From Dasypus novemcinctus (Eukaryota; Chordata; Mammalia; Cingulata; Dasypodidae): a DNA stretch of 64,000 nucleotides. The DNA is taken from assembly GCF_030445035.2 (NCBI RefSeq), contig NC_080678.1:115298599-115362598 (forward strand), read 5' to 3'. The notes beneath the pieces were generated by a model. That model saw only the letters and a program-made list of their open reading frames with translations, was not told where the DNA came from and did not search any database. The translations under genes and the position numbers were made by a program. How positions within the stretch are numbered: position 1 is the stretch's first letter; each line of letters starts with the position of its first letter. Below are positions 23,687-34,539 of this stretch, one piece after another.

Positions 23687-24306
23687 TGAGGGATGAAACG
23701 GGGTCCCTGTTATGGGACGAGCGGGGTCCCTGTTGCGGGATGAGTGGGGTCCCGTTGTGGGATGAGAGGGGTCCCTGGCGTGGGGAAGAAAGCCTCGTAC
23801 GGCCGCTGAGGCTTCCCTTGGGGGCTCCGAAGGCGTGGAAGGCGCACGACCCAGGAAGAAGTCACGGAGACAGGCTGATGGCACAAGTCTGGTTTATTGC
23901 AGAAGGGGATGCAGATTTATAGGATTGGGGAGTGGTGTGGCGGGTTCTGATTGGCTAGGGCAAATGCTGTTTCCATATAAGGCAATGTTCTGGCATTGGG
24001 CTAGTGATTGGCCAGTAGAGTATGTGCTAACTCTTGATAGGCTGACACTGTTACTAAGCTGATAGGTGGTTGTAAGCTGTTGCTGGGCAAACAGCGTACT
24101 AAGAGATTAGGTTTAAGGGAGGGGGGAGGGGAAGTGAGAGCTGGGCTAGGCGGGAGATAGGAAGGGGGAGGGCGGTGCCGGCTAGCCGTTAGCAGCAAAG
24201 GCCTAGTCAGGCGTGGTCACCTTGTCTAGGCCCAGTGGGCAGAGGCGGTGTCACCTCTTGCCGCACTGTTTGCCACTGAGGCAAGCCGGGTGCCCCTCCT
24301 CCCACA
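23687..24306 (-). mobile_element. Solo ERV LTR with internal 23 bp tandem repeats (antisense)
   Basis: Begins TGAGGGATGAAAC and ends CTCCTCCCACA on the + strand, bracketed by a perfect 5 bp duplication CCTAC (23682-23686, 24307-24311). On the minus strand it has a TATA-like CCTATAAATCTGCAT (about 23920) and AATAAACCAG (about 23897) some 20 bp on, the usual U3/R layout. Near its minus-strand 3' end, 3.5 tandem copies of a 23 bp unit GGGGTCCCTGTTGCGGGATG lie at 23700-23784. It integrated into an old L1. No retroviral genes remain. Confidence 0.85.
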
Positions 24307-24939
24307 CCTACTCTTTCCTTATGAACTGTGCTTTTGGAGTCATGTCTAAAAAATCTTTGCCTAGTCCTAGATAACGGAAATTTTCTTCTAAAATGGTATA
24401 GTTTTAACACTTTATACACATAGATGTATGAAATATTTTGAATTAATTTTTTATAAGGTATGAGGTTTATATTTGGATTTATTTTGCATATGGGTTGCCA
24501 ATAGTGCCAATGTTATCTGTTGAATACCCTTTTGTACCTTTGTTAAAAAGCAACTAGTCATTATCTGCATGGACCAATCTCTCCATTCTGTTTATTGACT
24601 TACATGTATATCCCTTCACCAACAGTACACTTTCTTGATTACTGCTTTACATGAAGTTTAAAATCTATAGTGTAACTCCCCCAAGTTTATTCTTCTTTTA
24701 AGATATTGTATCAGCTATTTCTAGTTCCTTTACTTTCCACATACATTTTTGAATTAGCTTGTCTATATCCACAAAAAATTGCCCTGCTGGGATTTTGATG
24801 GGAATTGCATTATATCTATATCAGGAGTAATACATCTTCACTAGATTGAGATTCCCAATCCATTTACTTAAGTAGTCTGTGATTTCTTTCATTAGCACTT
24901 TTAGTTTCAGCATACAAAATGCATGTTTTGTTAGATTTT

Positions 24940-25029
24940 TTCTTCTTTAGGAGGTACCAGGGATTGAACCTGGGACCCTGTACATACGAAGCAGGCACTC
25001 AACCACTGAACTATACCTGCGCTGCTGTT
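24940..25029 (-). mobile_element. Short monomeric DAS-type SINE (antisense)
   Basis: CTTTAGGAGGTACCAGGGAT and TTGAACCTGGGACC (tRNA-like, minus strand) between TTGTTAGATTTT and TCTGTTAGATTTA, an imperfect duplication. Inserted in antisense L1. Confidence 0.82.
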
Positions 25030-25318
25030 CTGTTAGATTTATACTTACATATTATTTCCTTTTATTATATACACAATATAATATATACTACACATAACAT
25101 ATACAGATAAGACGATTTCTGTACATTACCCTTGCATTCTGTGACTGTGCTAAACTCAGGTATTAGTTCTTTGGGATTTTCTATACAGACAGTTGTGCTG
25201 CTGTCTGTGAATATGAAGCTTTCCTTCTTTGTTTCAATCTCCACTCCTTTCACTTATGATTTCCAGCACAAGGCTGAACAGGAGAGGAAGAGTGGCCTTC
25301 CTTGCCTTGTTCCCCATC

Positions 25319-25920
25319 TGTAGCAGTTTGATATTATTGATGAAGTCCAAAAAGAAATAATGGATTATGTTTGTAAACTGATCATTTCCTCTGGGCATAT
25401 AAGATTATATTGGATTCAGAGGTCTACTTGATTAAGTAATTAGGTAAACCTCTGTGCAAGTAGGATGTTGAGTCCCCGCCCCTTGGTGGGTGAGGACTCA
25501 CAGATAAAAGACAGGGCAAAGGACAAAGTTGGGGGACTTTTAATGTTGGGAGTTTTGATATTGGAATTTGATGCTCAAGTCTTAAGCTGGGGCCCCAAGG
25601 AAAGAGACAGGGCCATTTGCCTGATAGTCTACAGCTGACCTTGTGGAGAGAGGCAAAGCCTAGAGGGCCTCATAGTCTACAGCTGACCTTGTGGAGAAAA
25701 CAGAGGAGCTGAGCCCAGAGGAACCCAGTAAGCCTGAACCCTGGCAGACATGAGCAGACATCTTGCTCCAACACGTGGCAATAGACTTTGGTGAGGGGAA
25801 GTAACTTATGCTTTATGGCCTGGTATCTATCTGTAAGCTCCAGCCCCAAATAAATACCCTTTATAAAAACCAACCAATTTCTGGTATTTTGCATCAGCAC
25901 CCCTTTGGCTGACTAATACA
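25319..25920 (+). mobile_element. ERVL-like solo LTR
   Basis: TGTAGCAGTTTGATATTATT at the start, TTTGGCTGACTAATACA at the end, and AAATAAATACCCTTTATAAA near 25850. Same family as 42364. The bases after it (GAATTTGGCACC) resemble the start of an ERVL primer-binding region. L1 sequence of different type lies on each side, so no TSD: probably a site of recombination. Confidence 0.75.
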
Positions 25921-26840
25921 GAATTTGGCACCACACCACACCATAGTGGAACACTTGTTACAGATTATGAGATGATATCATCAGGCTATTACCAGGTCCA
26001 TAGCATACATTTAGCAGACTTTTTCCATACTCTCTTATTTTCAACACAGGACATCTTTGACATAGATGCATGAACATTACATTATTACTGTTAACCACAG
26101 TACATAGGTCACCCCAGCTGTATTTTTCCCACATTCCCAACACCCTGCAACAGTGATGTACATTTGCTCTAGCTCACAAAGGACACTCTTGCATCTGTAC
26201 CATCAATCACAATTCTCATCCACCTCTTGGTATACTGTACTATTCAGTTCCTAGATTATTCTCTAGCATTCTGTCAACTGGCATTTACATACCTAGACTA
26301 CCATTTTCAGCCACATCCCCATTTATAAACCAGCTGTTACTCACTATAATATATTACCACCCACTCTATACATTTCCACACTGTTACAGTAAAGTTAATT
26401 AAAACTTCTATACACATTAAACATCAGTAGACCATCTCAGTTCTCCTATTTCCTTTAAGAATCCACCATCTACCACCAGGTCTTAAAGATATTTTCCTAC
26501 ATTTTCTTCTAGAAGCTTTATGGTTCTTGCTTTTATATTTAGGTTTTTTTTTTTTCCTCATTTTCAGTTTTTGTATAAGGTGTGAGATAGGGTCCTCTTT
26601 CCTTCTTTTGGCTATGGATATCCAGTTCTCTCAGCACCATTTGTTGAATGGACTGTTCTCCATGAGCTGGGTGGGCCCACCCATTTTTGACAGGCTTGTA
26701 AAAAATCACTTGACCCTAGATGTGAGGGTCTGTTTCTGAACCAACAATTTGGTTCCACTGGTCTATGTGTCTTGTGTTTATGCCAATACCATGCTGTTTT
26801 TACCATTGTAGCTAGGTAATATGATTTAAAATCTGGAAGT

Positions 26841-28287
26841 AGGGGGGCTCTTTCATGGTCCCTAAAGGAACGGCAACAATCCCCCAAGTGCAACGGCAAG
26901 GACCAAGAAAGAAGGAAGGTCCAACAATGAGCCCTTGATGCTGGTGACTATGCTTGTAGGCCTGTGCACCTGAGATAAGAACGGGGCCTGGAGCTGCGGG
27001 GTGCCTGGGAGTTGCCTCCCAGAGACTCCTCTGGGAGCCTCTGTGTTGCTCAGGTGTGGCTGGTCTCAAGGCCAAGCTCGGCGTGTAGATGTGTTGCCTA
27101 CCCCCCGCCAAGCATTGGACATGGCTCCCGGGGATGGGCCTCCCTGGTGCCAAGGGATTACTGCCAAGTGCCAGCTGATGATGTGGCTAGAAAATGACCT
27201 TGAATAAAGGGGTCAACTAGGACCAGCAGAATATCTCGGTCTGCATGTAATACTAGGAGTTAAAAATGCTTTTTGACCTGAATGGAAGGGGGAAATGGAA
27301 AGGACAAATGAGTTTATGTGGCTATGGGTCTCCAGAAGAGCTGGGAGGTTATCAGAGGGGTTGCCCTTGTGCACGCCTCAGCAGAGTCCCAGAGACAGAT
27401 GGAGTGGATACAGCCCCCAGGTGTTGGTTCTTCTGGAGGCTGCAGAGACCCACAGGCACAGGATGGAGTTCAGTGCCATGTCAGTTGGCCCTACTTTGGA
27501 GTTAGTGTTTCTGTGTGGTAGAGCTGGACTCAGATGGAATCTTTGTTCACAAGCCTCTCCTGTTACTTTTACTGGAGCTGTGTTTGGTGCTGGGGTTTGG
27601 TGTGTGCCCAGGGGACCTAGATCTCTGGACTGACCGTGTGGTAGCCAGGCCCTGGGCCTCAACAGACTTGCAACTCCTACACTCTGGTGTTTTGGACTTA
27701 CCCCACTCAGCTTACATGGAGGTGGAGAGGGTCAACCACCACACCATGGAGCCAAGAGTGCCTACAACTGAAGGCAGGAGAGTTGCGTCCAGCATCCATG
27801 GGAATCTAGGCCCCCTCTTGATATAGATGTGGAGTGGACACAAACATTCTAGGGTCCAGAGGATGGAGGAATGGAGTGTGAATTGGAGTGGACTTACTGA
27901 TGTTCTGTTCATGAACTATTGTGATTGGTAGTCGAAAAAGGTGTAGCATTGGTGTGGAGAGGGTGGCCATGGTGGCTGCTGGGGGTGGGGAGTGGAAGAG
28001 ATGTGATGTGGGTGCATTTTTGGGGGTTGGAGTTGTCCTGGGTGGTGCTGCAGGGACAGTTGCTGGGCATTGTGTGTCTTCTCATGGTCCGCTGGGTGGA
28101 CTGTGGGAGGGTGTGGGCTGTGGTGTGGGCCATTGGCCATGGGGTGCAGCGGTGCTCAGGGATGTGTTCGCCAGGTGCAGTGGGTGTCTCATTATGATGG
28201 AGGAGGTTGTTGTTGTGAGGAGGGGGGTAAGGGGGGTATATGGGGACCTCATATATTTTTAATGTAACATTGGGGAAATAAAGACAA
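26841..28287 (+). mobile_element. 1.45 kb retroposed element with L1-like 3' tail
   Basis: Inserted into the antisense L1 with duplication AAAATCTGGAAGT (26828-26840; right copy ends near 28299) and an A-rich end ATAAAGACAAAAAA, so it moved by LINE machinery. Its last 100 bp (GGGGTATATGGGGACCTCAT, then TTTTTAATGTAACATTGG) match L1 3' ends here (57090, 61030), but the upstream 1.3 kb resembles no ORF2 I recognise. A related antisense copy lies at about 17150-17866. It may be a long L1 3' UTR of another subfamily or a non-autonomous rider. No credible protein frame. Confidence 0.65.
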
Positions 28288-29380
28288 AAAAATCTGGAAG
28301 TGAGAGTACTTCAACTTCGTATTTCCTTTTTAAGATGTTTCTCACTATTCATGACCCTTTACTCTTCCAAATAAATTGGATAGTCTTGATTTCCATTTAT
28401 TTAAAAAAATCCTGATGGAATTTTAATCAGGATTTCACTGAAGTTGTATATCAATTTGAGTAGAATTGGCATTGTAATATTTAGTCTTCCAATCTGTGAG
28501 CATGGAATGTTCTTCCAATTACTAAGGTCTTTTTAAATATCTTTTAACAATGAGTTGTAGTTTTCTGAATACAAGTGCTTTACATCATTGGTTAAGTTTA
28601 TTCCTAAATATCTGGGTTTTATCTGTCAGATTTTATTTTCACCACTCTTTTGACACTTCAAGTTACTTTTATTGGTATAATCTTCATTTCCAGACTCTCT
28701 TCCAAGCCTCTCTCTTGTTTTTTCTTTTCGGGCTGTAGCACACCCTTTAGTATTTCCTGCAGATTTGGTCTCCTGGTTATAAATTCTCTCGGTTTCTGTT
28801 TATCTGTAAATAGTCTACATTCACCCTCATTTTTGAAAGACAGTCTTGCTGGATATAAGATTCTTGGCTGGCAGTTCTTCTCTTGCAGTATCTTAAATGT
28901 ATCATACCACTATTGTCTTGTCTCCTTGGTTTCTGATGAGAAATTGGCGCTTAATCATATTGGGTATACCTTATATGTTATGCACTGCTTTTATCTTGCA
29001 GCTCTCAGAATTCTGTGTTTGGCATTTGACATTCTGATTAGTATGTGTCTCAGAGTTGGTCTATTCAGATTTATTTGGAAGGGAGTATGTTATGCTTCTT
29101 GGACATGGATATTCATGTCCTTCAACAGGGTTGGGAAATTTTCTACCATTATTTCTTCAAATATTCCTTCTGTCCCTTTTCCCTTCTCCTTCTGGGACAC
29201 CCATGACACATATGTTTGCACGTCACTTACTGTCATTTAGCTCCCTAAGACCTTGTTCAATTTTTTCCATTCTTTTCTTCATTTATTCTTTTGTATGTTC
29301 ACTTTTAAGGCCATTTCTTCAAGCTCACCAGTCCTTTCTTCTGCCTCCTTAAACTTATTATATGATTCCAGTGTATTTTT

Positions 29381-29781
29381 TTTTTAATTTCTCTCCCCTT
29401 CCCCCCTCCAGCCCCAGTTGTCTGTTCTCTGTGTCTATTTGCTGCGTGTTCTTCTTTGTCCACTTCTGTTGTTGTCAGCGGCATGGAAATCTGTGTCTCT
29501 TTTTGTTGTGTCATCTTGCTGCACCAGCTCTCCATGTGTGTGGCACCATCCTGAGTAGGCTGTACTTCCTTTTGCACTGGGCGGCTCTCCTTATGGGGCA
29601 CACTCCTTGAGTGTGGGGCTCCCCTATGCGGGGGACACCCTTGCGTGGCATGACACTCCTTGTGTGCATCAGCACTGCGCATGGGCCAGCTGCACACAGG
29701 TCAAGGAGGCCCACAGTTTGAACCGCTGACCTCCCATGTGGTAGCGGACACCCTAACCACTGGTCCAAGTCCACTTCCCTA
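29381..29781 (-). mobile_element. DAS-III-like SINE (antisense)
   Basis: + strand shows GCATCAGCACTGCGCATGGG and GGTCAAGGAGGCCCACAGTT ahead of the tRNA-like head ending CACTGGTCCAAGTCC. Duplication CCAGTGTATTTTT at 29368-29380 and 29782-29794 is perfect. Confidence 0.9.
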
Positions 29782-32149
29782 CCAGTGTATTTTTAATTTC
29801 ATTTATTGTACCTTTCATTCTCATATGATCTGATATTTTTCTATGTATGCTTTCAAATTCTTTTTTGTGCTCATCCAATGTCTTAATACCCTTAGTCTCT
29901 TTAGCATCTCATTGAATTTGTTAAGGAGATTTGTTTGAACATCTTTGATTAGTTGTCTCAACTCCTTAATGTCATCTGCAAGTATATCTTGTTCCTTTAC
30001 CTGGGCCATAGCTTCCTGTTTCTTGGTGTAGACTGTCATTTTTTGTGGGTGTGTTGGCATCTGGTTTACTAGAGTATTTATTCTGGGCACAGTTTCTCTC
30101 TTTAATTTAGGGCTTTCTTGCCCTTTCTCCCTTGCTGGTTGTATAGTAGGAACAGAGGATGTAGTTGGTGCTGTAAGCTGTGGAGGCTCAGGCTGCTCTC
30201 ATTGCCCAAGGGACCAATGAAGCCATCTCTCAACTTTTTCCTTTGCCCGGGGTAGGGACAGAGTCACAGCTGTGTGGAATAATCCAAGTCATGCAGGCCT
30301 AGACTGTTGTTGCCCAGAGAGACTGAATGAGGCTTCCTGCCCCTGTCTCCCCTGCCTGGGGTGGGGATGGAGCTGCAGGGGTGAGCAGCAATCTATGCAG
30401 TGTGGGTTCCAGATGACTGCAGTTGCCCCAGTAGACTTCCGATTTTCAGTCTGTGCCAGACAAAGGTACCTGCAGTTACCTGGATGGGCTGGTGCAGGTC
30501 CTGCAACTTCCTCCCTGACAAGAGGTAGGGCTGAAGCCTAGGCTAGGGCTGCAGGCTGGTCTGGGTGAAAGAAACTGGTCCTTACTGTCATTGTGATTTC
30601 TGTCAGCCAGGCTTCGCCTCAAGCTAGGGACAGAGTCACTGTGGCAGCTACCAGCCTCTTTCTGACTTGAACAGGTCCAAGCTTTAGCTGCTCTTGTGGT
30701 TATACTTTAGCCTGCTGAACTTAATAATCAGTATCTGATTATTAGTCTCTTCCTCCCCCATTTTTGGGAAGTGGAGCTTCTATTTCGAGTCACAGAATAG
30801 CTCCCAAGTTAACTTGTGCCACAAGTGGAGGATGGGCTCTGCTCACGAATCTTCTCTGCAGATGGGCAGTCTCCTCCTTCCAGTCCTTCAGAGATGTTGC
30901 AGGATGTTCTTCTGGTCTCCTGGAGGCCCCCAAACAGGTGCTTTAGGTAGCTCTGGGTGGTTACTAACTGCCTGCAGGACAAGCTGCTCCTTACTCTGCT
31001 GTCATCTTGCTGGATGTTGGATTCCTTTTTTATTTTTTTCTCTTAATACCCATTTGGAGTTTATTTTAGCATACAGTGTAAAGAAGGATCTAACTAATTA
31101 CTCCAAAATAATCATTGTTTCGACACCACTTTTGAAGGATTATACATCTTTTCCTCCTGTCTGGAAATCTCTCCTCCTCACTCATTAAATGCAAATGTCT
31201 GAGGGTTTATTTCTAGATTTTCTGTTCTGCCTCACTGTCTGATTTAGTACTGCATGTTGGCAGTGGAGCAGGAAGAAGAGCCAGGAAGGACTTGGGGACC
31301 TGTGAGGAGAGCAGATGGAGGGAATGCTGAAGAGTGGGGGTGCTCCCGGAGAAGGGGAGCAGGTCCAGGGGAAGGACGTGGGGAGAGGAAACTGCCCACT
31401 GCCACCTCAGGGATCCTGCTCTCAGCATGCAAACGCAGCAAAGAAGCCTGATACTGCCCCAGCAGGTCCCTGCTCCCAGGAGCCCAGATCACATCTTGTC
31501 CTCCTGCCCCCTGCATATTCCCCTGCTCTGCCGCCTCAACTCCACTCACCCTTCACACAGCTACCTGCCCAATGCCCCAGGTAAGCCACCTCCCTGCAGG
31601 ACCTCTGCCCTGTGCAGTGTCAGGACCAGAGAAGAACTCTCCACCTGCATGCCTAACACATATCACAAACAACCTGCTTAAGACGGAACGCTTGACATCC
31701 AGCCACCCCACAGCTCACCATCCTGCTCCCTTTCTCTCACACCTAGACCCAGTCCACCAGCAAATCCTCCCCAGACCTGGCCCTTCCTCTGCTTTGCCCC
31801 AGACTACACCACCATCTCATCTCACCTTCACTCCAACCTGCCTGGTCTCCCTGGCTCCCTCATCATACTCCGAATCATCCTTCTCAACAGTCCACCAAAT
31901 CACCTGCCAAGGGCTTTCCACCTACCTGAAACGAAACCAGAGGCCCCGACCCAGCCCACGAGCCCACAGATGAACCCCCACAAACAGCCGCGTCCCCAGG
32001 CCTCTGCACGTGCTGTTGTGACCCCAGGTTGGGTCCTCTGACCTGCACTGGCGAGAGCCACAGGCCTCCCTCCACCCCGCGACTGCTTTCCCTCTTTCTC
32101 AGCCGAGCACTACACTGTTAGTTAGCAGGCCTGCTGACCAGCTGCTTGA

Positions 32150-32275
32150 CTGCTCTAGAATGTGAGTGCCAGGGAGGCAGGGCCTGTCCCTGTTTTTTTC
32201 ATGGCTATGCCCAGCAGAATAATGTCTAGCATACACTAAGTGCTCAAAAACCACCTGGAAAACAAATGAATGAAA
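32150..32275 (+). repeat. L2 LINE 3' end
   Basis: CTCTAGAATGTGAGTGCCAG, GGCAGGGCCTGTCCCTGTTT and GTGCTCAAAAACC with terminal AATGAATG are the standard L2 3' blocks. Confidence 0.75.
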
Positions 32276-33470
32276 AGTCAATCTACCCAGCTACCTAAGC
32301 CAGTTCCCCGACCCCCAGGCTCACATCCCCTTCCCCTGGGCCACTCCCCCAGGCCAGCCCCAGGATGTCTCCCTCTAAGGAGACTGAGTGGCCTGGCCCT
32401 GCCCACCCATGCCCACTGGCATCCAGGTCCTCCCAACATAATCCGATCATATACTCCATCATCTAAGTCCTGGAGGGCTTCTTGGCTGCATGCCAGGCAA
32501 GTGCCAAGTCCCGGGGACATAGCACTCCCCACGGGTTGCCCCTTGCCCACCTCACCAAACACCCTCCTTCCCCCCACCCAGCCCAGGAACAGGCCTGTCC
32601 CTCTGCAGCCAGGCTCACTGCCTGCCTAATGGACCCCGTCCCCACTGCCAGCTCCAGGGGTGCCCAACAGGTAATTCTGGAGGGGACACGGCGTGCCCAC
32701 TGACACCAGCCTTTTGCTCCCCTGCTGTCCTGGGAGCCCACAGTATCACCAATCAACCTAGGCCCATCATGGGCACTTTGTCTTGAAACAGAACTTCAAC
32801 ATGGCTGAAGGTCCACTGTCATTTGCTACCATTTCCCCCATCTTAACAATCTACTAGAAGCTATCTGCTCAATATGTAAATGGGCTCTCTGCTGGAAACA
32901 GCTGCCCTGTTCCTCTCACCTTCATCCAGATATTAACTTTCTGGACTTCAGATGAGGGTGTTTCACTAAAAACCTCATGTCCCAAGACGCCAAGCCGAGG
33001 AGAGGTTACAGACGGAGCTCACAGGGGCACACAAACATCTGTATGGGCAGAGCCCGGCCACTGTCCGCATCCATGCGGGGTAAAGAAACACTCAAAGGAG
33101 GGCCAAGCCATAAAGCTGGCCTCACAAACGGTGGTCTAGGCTTTCTAGGAGGAGAGGTGCCCAGACTGTGGGGAGGACAAAGCCTGCTTCGCTCAGAAAC
33201 AGCCTGCGCAGGCACACCCAGGAATGACATTCAGGGTTTCTCAAAGGAAAACTATTTTACATAAATCACTCATGAAAAAGTCACCTCAACTCTGATTTAG
33301 ATTTCCCATAAAGGCACTTTTTTCCACTCAGTTAAAAATTCAAGACACTAAATGCAGTGTTCACACAAGAAATTCACTACATTTCATCTTAGGAAAAAAA
33401 ATAAAGTTAGTAATGATTTGTGAAGATCTCTGAGATACTCATGTTTAGAAACCAAGTGAAATCCAGCCCT

Positions 33471-33590
33471 CTACGGGCTCCTTACACCACCTCCACAGCC
33501 CCCCACACTCCTCCCCCCACCCCGGGCCCTTCCCCCCAGCCCTTCTCCCCCCACCTTGGCCCCCACCCCGCGCGCCCCCCAGGCCCTTAC
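33471..33590 (-). promoter_or_regulatory. G-run-rich intron start downstream of PRMT2 exon donor
   Basis: On the coding (minus) strand, GTAAGGGCCTGGGGGG is followed by many runs of 3-6 G within 120 nt (GGGGTGGGGGCC, GGTGGGGGGAG, GGGCTGGGGGGAAGGG and others). Such runs can act as intronic splicing enhancers or form G-quadruplexes. The function is inference. Confidence 0.4.
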
Positions 33591-33755
33591 CAGCAGGCAG
33601 GTGCCCATCCACTCTGACACCAGCACGTCCACCTTCTCGAGCAGCACCACATCCTCCACCTTCTGCTGGAACACGGTGATGGTGTCGGCGAAGCCGTTCT
33701 GCACGACCAGCCGCCCCGTGTGCTGGGCCATCTCGCTGGCCTCCACGGCGTACAC
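33591..33755 (-). CDS. PRMT2: PRMT2 exon: post-motif I and acidic loop (double-E start)
   Basis: A 165 nt exon (55 codons, phase 0) between acceptor GCGTGCAG and donor CTG/GTAAGG. It encodes VYAVEASEMAQHTG (post-I acidic Glu that binds the SAM ribose), FADTITVFQQKVEDVVL (motif II region) and VDVLVSEWMGTCLL, whose SEWMG carries the first glutamate of the arginine-binding double-E loop. It is well conserved with few changes and no lesion. The following exon, which should carry the second catalytic Glu, was not found in the 33 kb to the left. It may lie beyond the window, in the 200 N gap, or be lost. The intron downstream of this donor is extremely G-rich on the coding strand. Confidence 0.88.
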
Positions 33756-34336
33756 CTGCACGCGGGCAGAGGCACCCTCAGCCAGGCAGCGACCCCAGCT
33801 GCGACCCGGGCCTGCGTCAACTCAGGCAGCAGCACCAGAACAAGCACCGACGACACCTGGAAACCAGGAAAGATGTGGGCGGGGACAGCTCCTGGGAAGG
33901 CTCGTGCCATGGGAGCCACCTCTCCTCCCTCCTTCCCCCACAGTAGGAAGTCCACCTGACCCACGGCCTAATCGCCTCAGCCCGCCTGCCGGGGCTGCGT
34001 GAGGCTGGGGCCTGCTGGGAGCTTCCTGCCTGGGGGTGGCACCCCATCCAGCCACGCCAGAAAAGAGGTCGGGGGCCAGCGTGCTCCATGGAGTGTGGAG
34101 GCGGTCAGCACTCTGGGGCCTGGACGTGCTGACGCACAGCAGGGCAACTCCCACCCAGAGCGGCCGCCTGTGCCCTGTATTTAGCTGAAATAAACGTCTC
34201 ATAGAGAACATCCCATCGTGGCCACCAGCCGGTCTGCTGCACGGATGCACAACTCCAAGGGTCCCAACAGGGAAGCACCAAGCTCAGAACCTTCCGAGGC
34301 AGCGCTCTGGCCCCTGCCCGCCCCGCTCCTACTCAC

Positions 34337-34498
34337 TGCTTTTGGCTCTGTGTGATGTGCACAGAAGAGGTTGATAATCCCAGTGCCGCAGCCAACGTCC
34401 AAGATCACTTTATCTTTCAGGGATTCTTTACTCTGCAGGATAACGTTGCACTATTTAGTTGTGTGCAGCTGGTCTGCCAACATTTCCAAGTGAAGTTT
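34337..34498 (-). CDS. PRMT2: PRMT2 exon: SAM-binding motif I, with in-frame TAG
   Basis: A 162 nt exon (54 codons, phase 0) between acceptor TTTTCTCTAG and donor GCA/GTGAGT. It starts KLHLEMLADQ (helix with the conserved H..ML), then HTTK, then TAG at 34451-34453, then CNVILQSKESLKDKVILD. Motif I follows intact as LDVGCGTGII, with LFCAHH after it. The TAG replaces the tyrosine that follows the conserved Arg in PRMTs, and that Arg is His here (34463-34465). One substitution (TAC or TAT to TAG) explains the stop. Length and both splice sites are otherwise normal. If transcribed, a message with this stop should be a nonsense-mediated-decay target, and its product would end before the SAM site. 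Confidence 0.85.
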
Positions 34499-34539
34499 CT
34501 AGAGAAAATGAGACATTTAGAATTATTGCCATTTGTCTA

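Larger units (their letters stand above)
21950..25318 (-). mobile_element. Old L1 fragments (antisense), interrupted
   Basis: 21950-22200 is an L1 3' UTR related to 3323-4063. From about 22640 the text is antisense ORF2: GAGCAGTATTCCAGGGTGTG, GAGCTGCTATAAACATTCATG (22752-22772) and CTTTATCAGATATGTGATC. It continues at 24312-25318 with GATGGGAATTGCATTATATC and TTAGTTCTTTGGGATTTTCT. Broken by a SINE (23271), a solo LTR (23687) and another SINE (24940). No ORF2 frame survives. Confidence 0.75.
25921..31015 (-). mobile_element. Half-L1-like element (antisense): 5' UTR, ORF1, ORF2 tail, 3' UTR
   Basis: Read on the minus strand: 5' UTR begins near 31015 (CCAGCAAGATGACAGCAGAG) and runs to about 30100. 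ORF1 spans about 30090-28740 in broken frames, with a Lys/Glu/Leu-rich coiled coil at 29821-30090. It then jumps directly to the last part of ORF2 (28640-28288 and 26840-26520) and a 3' UTR (26500-25921) matching the sense copy at 40140-40790. Most of ORF2, including the reverse transcriptase core, is missing. It is interrupted by a SINE (29381-29781) and a 1.45 kb retroposon (26841-28287). Confidence 0.7.
31020..33590. other. GC-rich non-repeat DNA; presumed PRMT2 intron
   Basis: I looked on the minus strand for the next PRMT2 exon (double-E completion and beta-barrel start) and did not find it. 31230-32140 is GA/CT-rich with no conserved frame. 32150-32275 is an L2 LINE 3' end (TAGAATGTGAGTGCCAGGGA, then CACTAAGTGCTCAAAAACC). 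33471-33590 is the very C-rich (+ strand) stretch next to the exon donor. Confidence 0.5.

Noticed and set aside
27909-28267. Open frames on both strands of 65-113 codons
   Set aside because: Low-complexity G/T-rich tail of the retroposed element; not conserved between its copies.
33556-34002. 148-codon + strand frame and overlapping frames
   Set aside because: Antisense shadow of the PRMT2 exon at 33591-33755 and its GC-rich flanks; no domain of its own.
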